Shown: positions 18,169-26,361 of the stretch, piece after piece
How positions within the stretch are numbered: the stretch's first letter is position 1
Layout: each line of letters starts with the position of its first letter
From: Bordetella bronchialis
GTDB lineage: Bacteria > Pseudomonadota > Gammaproteobacteria > Burkholderiales > Burkholderiaceae_B
Direction of reading: 5' to 3'
Assembly: GCF_001676705.1 (NCBI RefSeq)
Contig: NZ_CP016170.1
Location: forward strand, 3,348,001-3,412,000
DNA length: 64,000 bases
Position numbers and translations under genes: made by a program
The notes under the pieces: generated by a model
Database searches by the model: none
Told to the model about the DNA's origin: nothing
Seen by the model: only the letters and a program-made list of their open reading frames with translations

Positions 18169-19038
18169 TTGTTCAGCTATCGACACGCCTTCCACGCCGG
18201 CAATCACGCCGACGTGCTCAAGCACGCCATCCTGATCCACGTGCTGGATTACCTGGGGCAGAAAGACACCCCGTATTGGGTCATCGACACGCATGCCGGC
18301 GCCGGCCTGTACCGCCTGGATAGCGACTGGGCCGGCAAGAATGCGGAATTCGCCGATGGCATCGGGCGCCTGTGGGATGACGGGGATGCTGCGGGAACCG
18401 CCGTGCCCGCCCTGGTGGCCCGCTATGTCGAACGGATACGCGACTACAACCGCGACGGCCGGCTGCGCCACTATCCCGGTTCGCCATGGCTGGCGCTGGA
18501 CGCGTTGCGCGAACACGATCGCCTGCGGCTCTTCGAGGCGCATCCGACGGAAGCCGAGGTGCTGGTGGGCAACCTGGAAAAACACGGCGGCCTGGCCCTG
18601 CGCCAGACCACCATTTTCGACACCGACGGCTTCGAGGGCATGAAGGCCTTACTGCCGCCGCCACCGCGCCGCGGGCTGGTGCTGATCGATCCTTCCTACG
18701 AAGACAAGCAGGACTACCGGCGGGTGGCGCAGGCGCTGAAAGAAGGCCTGAAGCGCTTCGCCACCGGCATCTACGCCGTCTGGTATCCGCAGGTACAGCG
18801 GCGCGAATCCCTGGAACTGGCGCGCCAGCTCGAAAAGGCCGGCAAGCGCTGGCTGCACGTGTCGCTTTCCGTGAAGAAGCCCGCGGCCGACGGCTACGGC
18901 CTGCACGGCAGCGGGATGTTCCTGGTCAATCCGCCATGGACGCTGGCCGCGCAATTGAAGGAAGCCCTGCCCTGGCTGACCGCAAGGCTGGCGCAGGACG
19001 AACGGGCCCGCTACACCCTGGACGCCGTGGCCGACTGA
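18169..19038 (+). CDS. rlmJ: 23S rRNA (adenine(2030)-N6)-methyltransferase RlmJ, TTG start
   Basis: The product is 289 aa, similar in length to E. coli RlmJ (280 aa). The highly conserved N-terminus of the family reads 'FSYRHAFHAGNHADVLKHA' directly after a TTG codon, so TTG is the start; GGAGA lies about 8 nt upstream. The SAM site 'WVIDTHAGAGLYRL' and the catalytic-type motif 'LVLIDPSYEDKQDY' are present; most relatives have DPPY, here DPSY. The enzyme methylates A2030 of 23S rRNA and also allows use of DNA in some hosts. It follows ugpQ closely. Confidence 0.92.
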   Translation: MFSYRHAFHAGNHADVLKHAILIHVLDYLGQKDTPYWVIDTHAGAGLYRLDSDWAGKNAEFADGIGRLWDDGDAAGTAVPALVARYVERIRDYNRDGRLRHYPGSPWLALDALREHDRLRLFEAHPTEAEVLVGNLEKHGGLALRQTTIFDTDGFEGMKALLPPPPRRGLVLIDPSYEDKQDYRRVAQALKEGLKRFATGIYAVWYPQVQRRESLELARQLEKAGKRWLHVSLSVKKPAADGYGLHGSGMFLVNPPWTLAAQLKEALPWLTARLAQDERARYTLDAVAD

Positions 19039-19131
19039 ACGAGGATGCCCGTGCCCCGGATCCCGTGTTTTTCCACGGCAGCCTGAAGTACCACATCCCG
19101 ATCGTCGCCTGCCGGACGCCGGCGGCAAGAA

Positions 19132-19145
19132 GGCCCCGCGGGGCC
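19132..19145. terminator. Self-complementary 14-mer between convergent genes
   Basis: GGCCCCGCGGGGCC is a perfect palindrome in the gap between rlmJ (+) and the efflux outer-membrane gene (-). It could form a cruciform or RNA hairpin, but it has no loop and no T tract, so a terminator role is only a suggestion. Confidence 0.25.
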
Positions 19146-19204
19146 ACGTCCCCCGATATCCGCCGCGCGCCGGTACGCTCCCGGCGCGCCGGACCCGCAC
19201 TGCC

Positions 19205-20761
19205 CTATTGCGCGGCGGTTTGCCGCGGCGCCGCCGCGGCGCCGGACATCGACGCCGGGGCCGAGACCGGTTGCGGCTGCCCGGCGGGCTGCGCCTGTAC
19301 GGTGTGCTCCGTCCAGCCGCCGCCCAGCGCCTTGTACAGGTCCACCAGGTTGACCAGGCGCGCCAGCCGCGTCTGCACGAGGATCTGCTGCGATTCGTAC
19401 AGGGCGCGTTGCGAGTCCAGCACGTTCAGATAGCTGTCCACGCCCTGGCGGAAGCGTTGCTCCGATAGATCGTAGGCCCGCTGGTTGGCCTGGACCAGCA
19501 ACTGCTGGGAACGGATCTGGTCGTCCAGCGTGCCGCGGCCGGCCAAGGCATCGGCAACGTCGCGAAAGGCCGACTGGATAGAACGCTCGTAGTTGGCGAT
19601 CTCGATCCGCTTCTGCACCTTGGCAAGATCCAGGTTGGCCTGCAGCGAACCGCCCGTGAAGATCGGAATGCTGATTTGGGGCGCGAAACTCCAGGCGCCC
19701 TGTCCGCCGTCGAACAGTCGTCCCAGGCTGGCGCTGGCCGTACCCGCCGAGGCCGTGAGCGAGATGATGGGAAAGAACGCCGCGCGCGCCGCGCCGATAT
19801 TCGCGTTGGCCGCTTCCAACTGGTGTTCGGCCGCGCGGATGTCGGGGCGGCGCTCCAGCAGCTCGGACGGCAGGCCGGCCGGCAAGGTCGTGGGCATCAT
19901 GGAATCGTTCAGGGCCGACGGCGATTCCAGCATGGCGCGCACGTCCTGCGGCAAGGGGTCGCCCAGCAGCAGCACCAGCGCGTTCATGTCCTGCGCGACC
20001 TGGCGCTCGAACTGCGACAGATTGCGCTCGGCCGTCCGTACCGAGACCTCGGCCTGGCTCAGGTCCAGGGCGGTCGCGATGTCGTTGTCGTAGCTCTGCT
20101 TGGTCAGCTCGTAGGAATCGCGCTGGCTTTTCAGGGTATCGCGCGTCAGCTGCAGCAGTTCCTGGTCGCTGCGCAGGGTCAGGTAGGCGGTGGCCACCTC
20201 CGACACCAGCGAAAGCTGGGTGGCGACGCGGGTTTCGTCCTGCGCCAGGTAAAGCTGCAGGGCCTGTTCGTTCAGGCTGCGGATGCGGCCGAAGAAGTCC
20301 AGTTCCCAGGACGCCACGCTGGCGCCGACCTGGTAGCTGCGGCTGGTGGAAGCCCGCCCGCTGGGCGACAGGTCCGCCGGCGTGCGTTGCGCCGATTCCT
20401 GCGCGCCGGCCGCCACCGAGGGGAACAGCTCGGAGCGCTGGATACGATACTGCGCCCGCGCCGCCTCCACGTTCAGCGCCGCCACGCGCAGATCGCGGTT
20501 GTTCTGCAGCGACAGCATGATCACGCGCTGCAGCACCGGATCCGTGAAGAAATCGCGCCAGCCCACGTCGGCGGCCGGCACGCCGCCCGGGGGAACGGCG
20601 GCCTGGTTGGCGGACCGATAGGCCGGGCCGCTGGGATAGGCGGCATCGATGGGGGCCGCCGGACGTTCATAGTCGGGCATCAGCGTGCACCCGGCCAGCA
20701 CCGCGACAAACGCGGCCGACAGCGGAAAACGCAGCATTGTTCTCATTGTGGAAGTCGTCAT
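19205..20761 (-). CDS. oprM: RND efflux outer-membrane factor lipoprotein (OprM/NodT family)
   Basis: The product is 518 aa. A lipoprotein signal is visible: 'FVAVLAGC' gives a lipobox with the lipidated cysteine at about residue 25. Two OEP repeats follow, with coiled-coil blocks such as '[20 protein letters not shown]' and '[20 protein letters not shown]', typical of trimeric TolC-like channels. It is the exit duct of the tripartite pump. The ATG at 20761 overlaps the RND gene stop (ATGA), so it is translationally coupled. The C-terminal 45 residues are Ala/Gln/Pro-rich. Last gene of the operon; convergent with rlmJ. Confidence 0.93.
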   Translation of the reverse strand: MTTSTMRTMLRFPLSAAFVAVLAGCTLMPDYERPAAPIDAAYPSGPAYRSANQAAVPPGGVPAADVGWRDFFTDPVLQRVIMLSLQNNRDLRVAALNVEAARAQYRIQRSELFPSVAAGAQESAQRTPADLSPSGRASTSRSYQVGASVASWELDFFGRIRSLNEQALQLYLAQDETRVATQLSLVSEVATAYLTLRSDQELLQLTRDTLKSQRDSYELTKQSYDNDIATALDLSQAEVSVRTAERNLSQFERQVAQDMNALVLLLGDPLPQDVRAMLESPSALNDSMMPTTLPAGLPSELLERRPDIRAAEHQLEAANANIGAARAAFFPIISLTASAGTASASLGRLFDGGQGAWSFAPQISIPIFTGGSLQANLDLAKVQKRIEIANYERSIQSAFRDVADALAGRGTLDDQIRSQQLLVQANQRAYDLSEQRFRQGVDSYLNVLDSQRALYESQQILVQTRLARLVNLVDLYKALGGGWTEHTVQAQPAGQPQPVSAPASMSGAAAAPRQTAAQ

Positions 20762-23700
20762 TCGGCATGTCCCCCCGCCGGGGCGGACTGCGCCGAGCCG
20801 TGTTTCGGATCGTTGGGATCGTGCGGGTCGCCGCGTTCGCTGTGGCGCTTGACCTTGAACAGGCGCAGCATCGCCACGAAGAACGTGGGCACGAAGAAGA
20901 TAGCGAGGAAGGTCGCCGTCAGCATGCCGCCGATCACGCCCGTACCGATGGCGTTCTGGCTGCCCGAGCCCGCGCCATTGGCGATGGCCAGCGGCACCAC
21001 GCCCAGGATGAAGGCCATGGACGTCATCAGGATGGGCCGCAAGCGCTGGCGCGCGGCATGGATGGCGGCTTCCGTCAGGCTGGCCCCGGATTCGTAGTGC
21101 TCCTTGGCGAACTCCACGATCAGGATGGCGTTCTTCGCCGCCAGGCCGACCGTGGTCAGCAGCCCCACCTGGAAATACACGTCATTGGACAGGCCCCGCA
21201 ACAGCGTGGCAGCCAGGGCGCCGATGATCCCCAGCGGGACCACCATCATCACCGCCGTGGGAATGGACCAGCTTTCGTACAGCGCCGCCAGGCACAGGAA
21301 CACGACGATCAACGATATCGCGTACAGCGCCGGCGCCTGCGAACCCGACAGGCGTTCCTCGTACGACAGCCCCGTCCATTCGTAGCCGATGCCGGTCGGC
21401 ATGGTGGCCGCGATGCGCTCCATTTCGGCCATGGCCTGGCCGGTACTGTAGCCGGGCGCCGGCTGGCCCAGGATTTCGTAGGCGGGCACGCCGTTGTAGC
21501 GGTTCAGCTTTTGCGGGCCGTAGCTCCACTCCGCCGATGCGAAGGCCGAGAACGGCACCATGTCGCCCTGGGCATTGCGCACGTACCACTTGTTCAGGTC
21601 GTCCGGCAGCATGCGCGAACTGGGCATGCCCTGCACGTAGACCTTCTTCACGCGGCCGCGGTCGATGAAGTCGTTGACGTAGGTGGAGCCCCAGGCCGTG
21701 GTCAGCACGCTGTTCAAGTCCTGGATGGACACCCCGAGCACGCGGGCCTTTTCGCGGTCGATGTTCAGGCGATACTGCGGCGCGTCTTCCACCGTGTTGG
21801 GCCGCACGGCCGCCAGGATGGGGCTTTTGGCGGCCTCGCCCAGCAGTTTGTTGCGGGCGTCCAGCAGCGCCTGGTGGCCCAGGCCGGCGCGGTCCATCAG
21901 CTGGAAGTCGAAGCCGGTGGCGTTGCCCAGCTCCAGCACCGCGGGCGGCGCGAAAGCGATCACCTGGGCATCGCGTATGGTCTTGGCGAAATGCCCCGAC
22001 GCCCGCTGCGCCAGCGCGGCCACCTTCTGCGACGCCTTGGGACGGTCGCCCCAGTCCTTGAGCTTGACGAACATCAGGCCGGCGTTCTGGCCGCGGCCGC
22101 CGAAATTGAAGCCGTTGATCGCGAAGACCGAGGCCACCGTGTCCTTTTCGTCTTCCAGGAAATACTTGGTGGCGGCGTCCAGCACCACCTGCGTGCGCTC
22201 GGCGGTGGCGCCCGAAGGCGTGGCCACCTGCACGAACAGAATGCCCTGGTCCTCGTCCGGCAGGAAGGACGTGGGGATGCGCGTGAACAGCACCACCATG
22301 CCCGCCACGATCAACGCATAGATCAGCATCAGCCGCGGCGTGCGGTTCAGTAGCCGCGAGACCACGTTGGCATAGCCGTGGCTGCCGCGGTTGAAGACGC
22401 GGTTGAACCAGCCGAAGAAACCGGTCTTGGCTTCGTGATGGTCCTTGGAGACGGGCTTGAGCAGCGTGGCGCACAGCGCCGGCGTGAAGACCAGCGCCAC
22501 CAGCACGGACAGCGCCATCGACGAGACGATGGTGATCGAGAACTGCCGGTAGATCACCCCGGTGGAGCCGCCGAAGAAAGCCATGGGAATGAACACGGCA
22601 GCCAGCACCATGGCGATGCCCACCAGCGCGCCGGTGATCTGCTCCATCGATTTGCGCGTGGCCTGGCGTGGCGTCAGGCCCTCTTCGGCCATGACGCGTT
22701 CGACGTTTTCCACCACCACGATGGCATCGTCCACCAGCAGGCCGATGGCCAGCACCATGCCGAACATGGTCAGCGTATTGATGGAATAGCCGAAGGCTGC
22801 CAGCACCCCGAAGGTGCCCAGCAGCACCACGGGCACCGCCAGGGTGGGAATCAGCGTGGCGCGCAGGTTCTGCAGGAACAGGTACATGACCAGGAACACC
22901 AGCACGATGGCTTCGCCCAGGGTCTTGAAGACGTCCTCGATGGAGAGCTTGACGAAGGGCGTGGTGTCATACGGATACACCACGTCCATGCCCGGCGGGA
23001 AGAAGGGCTTCAGGCCGTCGATGGTATGCCGCACGGCGTCGGCGGTGTCCAGCGCGTTGGCGCCGCTGGCCAGCTTGATGGCCAGGCCGGCCGCCGGCTT
23101 GCCGTTGTAGAGGCTGTCGATGGTGTACACCTGCGCCCCCAGCCCCACGCTGCCCACGTCGCGCAGCCTTACCTGCGAACCATCCGGGTTGACCTTGAGC
23201 AGGATATTGGCGAACTGCTCCGGCGTCTGCAGGCGGCTCGGGCCGATGATGGTGGCGGTCAGGTCCTGGCCGCGCACGGCCGGCAGGCCGCCCAGTTGCC
23301 CGGTGGACACCTGCACGTTCTGCTGCTCGATGGCGTTGACCACATCGATCGTGGTCAGGTTGTAGTTAAGCAGCTTGGCCGGGTCCAGCCAGATGCGCAT
23401 CGCGTATTGCGAGCCGAAGAGCTGGAAGTCGCCCACGCCGTTGGTGCGGCTGATGGGGTCCTGCACATAGGAAGCGACATAGTCGGCCAGGTCGGCGCGC
23501 GACATGCTGCCGTCGGTGGAGATGAACGCCGCCACCAGCAGGAAGTTCTTGGTGGCCTTGGTCACCCGTATGCCCTGCTGCTGCACTTCCTGCGGCAGCA
23601 GCGGCTGCGCGAGCGACAGCTTGTTCTGCACCTGGACCTGGGCGGTATCGGGATTCGTCCCTTGCGTGAAGGTCAGCGTGATGGTCACGCTGCCGTCGGC

Positions 23701-23949
23701 CGCGCTTTCGGAATTCAGGTATTCCAGGCCGTCCAGGCCGTTCATCTGCTGCTCGATCACCTGCACGACCGTGTCCTGCACGGTCTGCGCCGAAGCGCCC
23801 GGGTAGTTGACCTGGATGCTGATCGACGGCGGCGCGATGGCGGGATACTGGGACACCGGCAGGCGCAGGATGGACAAGGCGCCCGCCAGCATCATGACGA
23901 TGGCGATCACCCAGGCGAACACCGGCCTTTCGATAAAAAACTTGGCCAT
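20758..23949 (-). CDS. RND multidrug efflux permease (AcrB/MexB/AxyB type)
   Basis: The product is 1063 aa, the usual size for HAE1 transporters, with the fixed N-terminus '[20 protein letters not shown]'. The proton-relay acidic pair in TM4 is present ('[14 protein letters not shown]'), as is the TM10 lysine ('[17 protein letters not shown]'). Porter-domain landmarks ('[16 protein letters not shown]', 'FLPDEDQG') are intact. It exchanges protons for amphiphilic drugs, dyes, detergents or aromatic compounds captured from membrane and periplasm. Middle gene of the MFP-RND-OMF operon, 21 bp after the MFP gene and overlapping the OMF start. Its closeness to AxyB of Achromobacter or MexB is a judgement by eye. 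Confidence 0.95.
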   Translation of the reverse strand: MAKFFIERPVFAWVIAIVMMLAGALSILRLPVSQYPAIAPPSISIQVNYPGASAQTVQDTVVQVIEQQMNGLDGLEYLNSESAADGSVTITLTFTQGTNPDTAQVQVQNKLSLAQPLLPQEVQQQGIRVTKATKNFLLVAAFISTDGSMSRADLADYVASYVQDPISRTNGVGDFQLFGSQYAMRIWLDPAKLLNYNLTTIDVVNAIEQQNVQVSTGQLGGLPAVRGQDLTATIIGPSRLQTPEQFANILLKVNPDGSQVRLRDVGSVGLGAQVYTIDSLYNGKPAAGLAIKLASGANALDTADAVRHTIDGLKPFFPPGMDVVYPYDTTPFVKLSIEDVFKTLGEAIVLVFLVMYLFLQNLRATLIPTLAVPVVLLGTFGVLAAFGYSINTLTMFGMVLAIGLLVDDAIVVVENVERVMAEEGLTPRQATRKSMEQITGALVGIAMVLAAVFIPMAFFGGSTGVIYRQFSITIVSSMALSVLVALVFTPALCATLLKPVSKDHHEAKTGFFGWFNRVFNRGSHGYANVVSRLLNRTPRLMLIYALIVAGMVVLFTRIPTSFLPDEDQGILFVQVATPSGATAERTQVVLDAATKYFLEDEKDTVASVFAINGFNFGGRGQNAGLMFVKLKDWGDRPKASQKVAALAQRASGHFAKTIRDAQVIAFAPPAVLELGNATGFDFQLMDRAGLGHQALLDARNKLLGEAAKSPILAAVRPNTVEDAPQYRLNIDREKARVLGVSIQDLNSVLTTAWGSTYVNDFIDRGRVKKVYVQGMPSSRMLPDDLNKWYVRNAQGDMVPFSAFASAEWSYGPQKLNRYNGVPAYEILGQPAPGYSTGQAMAEMERIAATMPTGIGYEWTGLSYEERLSGSQAPALYAISLIVVFLCLAALYESWSIPTAVMMVVPLGIIGALAATLLRGLSNDVYFQVGLLTTVGLAAKNAILIVEFAKEHYESGASLTEAAIHAARQRLRPILMTSMAFILGVVPLAIANGAGSGSQNAIGTGVIGGMLTATFLAIFFVPTFFVAMLRLFKVKRHSERGDPHDPNDPKHGSAQSAPAGGHAE

Positions 23950-23970
23950 GCTTGATACTCCTTGCCGGCG

Positions 23971-25161
23971 TTACTGGACCGTAGCGGCCGGCGCCGACGC
24001 GGTGGAGGCCGGTTGCGGCGCGGCCTCGTTGGCCGTCACTTCCATGCCCGGCCGTATCGTCTGCAGGCCCTCTACGACGACTTTGTCGCCGGCCTTCAGG
24101 CCGCTGGTGACCAGCCAGTTCGAGCCGATGGCCCGGTCCGTGACCAGGTCGCGCACCTGGATCTTGCCCTGCGCGTCGACCACGTAGGCGGTCGGCGTGC
24201 CGCGCTGGTTGCGCACCACGCCGCGCTGGGGCACCAGCAGGCCTTCGGTGGCGACACCGTCGACCAGCTTGGCGCGCACGAACATGCCCGGCAGCAAGCG
24301 GTGCTCGGGATTGGGGAACACCGCCCGCAAGGTGACCGAACCGGTGCTCTGGTCCACGGTCACCTCGGAAAACTGCAGCTTGCCCTCGTGGTTGTACTGC
24401 GTGCCGTCTTCCAGCGTAAGCGTGACCTGCGCGGCCTGCTCGCCGGCCGCCCGCTTGATTTCGCCCTTGGCCAGCTGGTCCTGCAGGCGCAGCAGCTGCA
24501 CGCTGGACTGGACCACGTCGACGTAGATGGGATCGATCTGCTGGATGGACGCCAGCGCGGCCGTCTGGTTGGCGGTCACCAGGGCGCCTTCGGTCACGGT
24601 GGAGCGGCCGATGATGCCGTCGATGGGCGACAGCACCTTGGTATAGACCAGGTTGATGCGGGCCGTATCGACCGCGGCCTTGGCGGCCAGGACGTCGGCC
24701 TTGGCCTGGTCCCGCGCGGCGACGGCGTCGTCATAGGTCTGGCGGCTGATGGCGCGCGTTTCGGTCAGCGGCTTGTAGCGCTCGGCCAGCAAGGACGCGC
24801 TCTTGACCTGGGCTTCGGCCCGCGCCAGCGCGGCGCGCTGGCTATCCAGCGTGGCCTGGTACAGCGACGGATCGATCTGGTACAGCTGCTGGCCGGCCTT
24901 GACGGTGCCGCCTTCCGTGAAAAGGCGCTTGAGCACGATGCCATTGACCTGCGGCCGGACCTCCGCCACGCGGTAAGGCGAGGTCCGGCCCGGCAGTTCG
25001 GTGGTCAGCGATACCGGCTGGGTGTTCAGGGTCACCACGCCGACGGTGGGCTTGGACGCGGCCGGCGCCGCATTGTCCTTCTTGCCGCAAGCGGCCAGCG
25101 TAAGCACGAGCAGGCCGACGACAGCCGCCGCGGCCGCGCGCCCGGCGGTCTTCTTATTCAT
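23971..25161 (-). CDS. RND efflux periplasmic adaptor (AcrA/MexA type) lipoprotein
   Basis: The product is 396 aa from ATG 25161. A second ATG 9 bp upstream has AGGA touching it, whereas the same AGGAA is correctly spaced for 25161, which decides the start. A lipoprotein signal ends in 'LLVLTLAACG' (lipobox LAAC). Adaptor regions are in order: lipoyl half-motifs ('PQVNGIVLKRLFTEGGTVKAGQ' in part, and 'VLSPIDGIIGRSTV'), alpha-hairpin, and beta-barrel 'VDVVQSSVQLLRLQDQL'. It joins the permease to the outer-membrane duct. First gene of the operon, divergent from a LysR gene 192 bp away with a palindromic operator candidate between. Confidence 0.94.
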   Translation of the reverse strand: MNKKTAGRAAAAAVVGLLVLTLAACGKKDNAAPAASKPTVGVVTLNTQPVSLTTELPGRTSPYRVAEVRPQVNGIVLKRLFTEGGTVKAGQQLYQIDPSLYQATLDSQRAALARAEAQVKSASLLAERYKPLTETRAISRQTYDDAVAARDQAKADVLAAKAAVDTARINLVYTKVLSPIDGIIGRSTVTEGALVTANQTAALASIQQIDPIYVDVVQSSVQLLRLQDQLAKGEIKRAAGEQAAQVTLTLEDGTQYNHEGKLQFSEVTVDQSTGSVTLRAVFPNPEHRLLPGMFVRAKLVDGVATEGLLVPQRGVVRNQRGTPTAYVVDAQGKIQVRDLVTDRAIGSNWLVTSGLKAGDKVVVEGLQTIRPGMEVTANEAAPQPASTASAPAATVQ

Positions 25162-25264
25162 AGGGTGCATTTCCTGATTCCAAACAGAGGGACGGGCCGG
25201 CCGTGCCGACCGAGGTCGCGATCAGCGACGCGCCGCGCCTGGCGTCCGACGCGCGTTGCTGCAT

Positions 25265-25285
25265 TGCAAAAGCCCAGATTTTGCA
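25265..25285. promoter_or_regulatory. LysR-type operator candidate for the efflux operon
   Basis: TGCAAAA-GCCCAGA-TTTTGCA is a perfect dyad with 7-bp arms and a 7-bp spacer in the divergent promoter region of the efflux operon and its LysR gene. It fits the length and T-N11-A logic of LysR recognition sites, and is the most symmetrical element in the region. Confidence 0.6.
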
Positions 25286-25288
25286 CTA

Positions 25289-25347
25289 TTCCATCGGCGT
25301 AACAAAGACCGGGGCGGCGAAAAACATAGTTCCATTGGTGAGACAAT
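25289..25347. repeat. Pair of related 18-bp direct repeats near LysR promoter
   Basis: TTCCATCGGCGTAACAAA (25289) and TTCCATTGGTGAGACAAT (25330) share 13 of 18 positions and are spaced 41 bp apart, close to four helical turns. They lie between the LysR-type dyad and the LysR start and could be additional sites for the same regulator. Confidence 0.4.
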
Positions 25348-25353
25348 TACGGC

Positions 25354-26310
25354 ATGACAAAGCGCCTCCAAACTATGGAGCTGTTCGTCGAGGTCGCGCG
25401 GGCCAAGAGCTTCAGCCGCGCGGCGCTCGTGCTCGGCATCCCCAAATCCACGGTGTCGCGCCAGGTGGCCGAACTGGAGCGGTCCCTGGGCGTGCAACTG
25501 CTTAGCCGCACCACCCGCAAGGTCGAGCTGACCGACGCCGGCTCGCACTACTTCGAGCGCTGCCAGCATATCGTCGCGGAAGCGCAGATCGCCGACGAGG
25601 AAATCCAGGGGCTGGCCAGCACGCCCGCCGGGCCGCTGCGCGTCAACATGCCGGTGGATTTCGGCACCGATTTCCTGGCCGAATCGCTGATGGCGTTTTC
25701 GCGCCGCCATCCGGCCGTGACCTTCCACCTGGACATGGCGGCGCCGGAGCACGCGGGCAAGGTGTTCCAGTCCTGCGACGTGGCGATCGAAATCGGCGAA
25801 CTGCGGTCCGCCACCCGTATCGCGCGCCAGCTCGGCTCCATATCCGCCTACCTGTATGCCGCGCCGGCGTACCTGGCGGCATACGGCGTGCCGCGACACC
25901 CGCACGATTTGACGGCACACGAATGCATGGAGTTCCGCGCGACGCTGGGGGCCCGCGTGACGCCCTGGCCGCTGCACAAGAACGGCGAACGTATCGAATT
26001 TCATCCAGGGAAGCGCTTTTCGCTGAACAGCGCCAGCATGATACGGCGGCTGGCCACGCTGGGCGCCGGTATCGCGGTGCTGAGCGACGTCAGCGCGTCG
26101 CAGGAAGTGGCGGCCGGCCGGCTGCAGCGCGTGCTGCCGGATTGGGAGGTCGGGCCCTTCCCTGTCTACGCGGTGACCGAAACCCGTCTGCTGCCGGTCA
26201 AGACCCGCATATTCGTCGAGTTCCTGACCGAGCGCCTGCAACACGCATGGTCGCGCCAGGGCAAGGATAGCGCGGAAGCCGTCACCGCCTCGGCCATTGA
26301 AACCGAGTGA
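25354..26310 (+). CDS. LysR-family regulator of the adjacent efflux operon
   Basis: The product is 318 aa with an N-terminal HTH ('MTKRLQTMELFVEVARAKSF' and 'RAALVLGIPKSTVSRQVAELE') and an effector domain ('GPLRVNMPVDFGTDFLAES'). The subgroup is the CrgA/'transcriptional regulator with LysR substrate domain' type that has SR-T-RK-V just after the HTH ('LLSRTTRKVELTDAG'). RND pumps are more often controlled by TetR repressors; LysR control occurs for MexEF-OprN (MexT) and related pumps, usually as activator. Divergent orientation and a dyad between the genes make control of the pump likely. Convergent with the E1 gene, 51 bp away. Confidence 0.88.
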   Translation: MTKRLQTMELFVEVARAKSFSRAALVLGIPKSTVSRQVAELERSLGVQLLSRTTRKVELTDAGSHYFERCQHIVAEAQIADEEIQGLASTPAGPLRVNMPVDFGTDFLAESLMAFSRRHPAVTFHLDMAAPEHAGKVFQSCDVAIEIGELRSATRIARQLGSISAYLYAAPAYLAAYGVPRHPHDLTAHECMEFRATLGARVTPWPLHKNGERIEFHPGKRFSLNSASMIRRLATLGAGIAVLSDVSASQEVAAGRLQRVLPDWEVGPFPVYAVTETRLLPVKTRIFVEFLTERLQHAWSRQGKDSAEAVTASAIETE

Positions 26311-26345
26311 AATAACCCGCGCGCCCCTGGCTATCGCAGGGTTAT

Positions 26346-26361
26346 GGCCTTGGGCAAGGCC
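26346..26361 (-). terminator. Hairpin immediately after the E1 enzyme stop
   Basis: GGCCTT-GGGC-AAGGCC is a perfect 6-bp stem directly beside the stop codon of the AceE-like gene on the minus strand and between two convergent genes. A longer, weaker pairing ATAACCC/GGGTTAT surrounds it. No T tract, so only a moderate terminator candidate. Confidence 0.35.

Noticed and set aside
25171..25353. Possible tRNA or riboswitch in divergent promoter gaps
   Set aside because: No cloverleaf or conserved riboswitch core could be folded by eye here or in the other intergenic gaps of the window.
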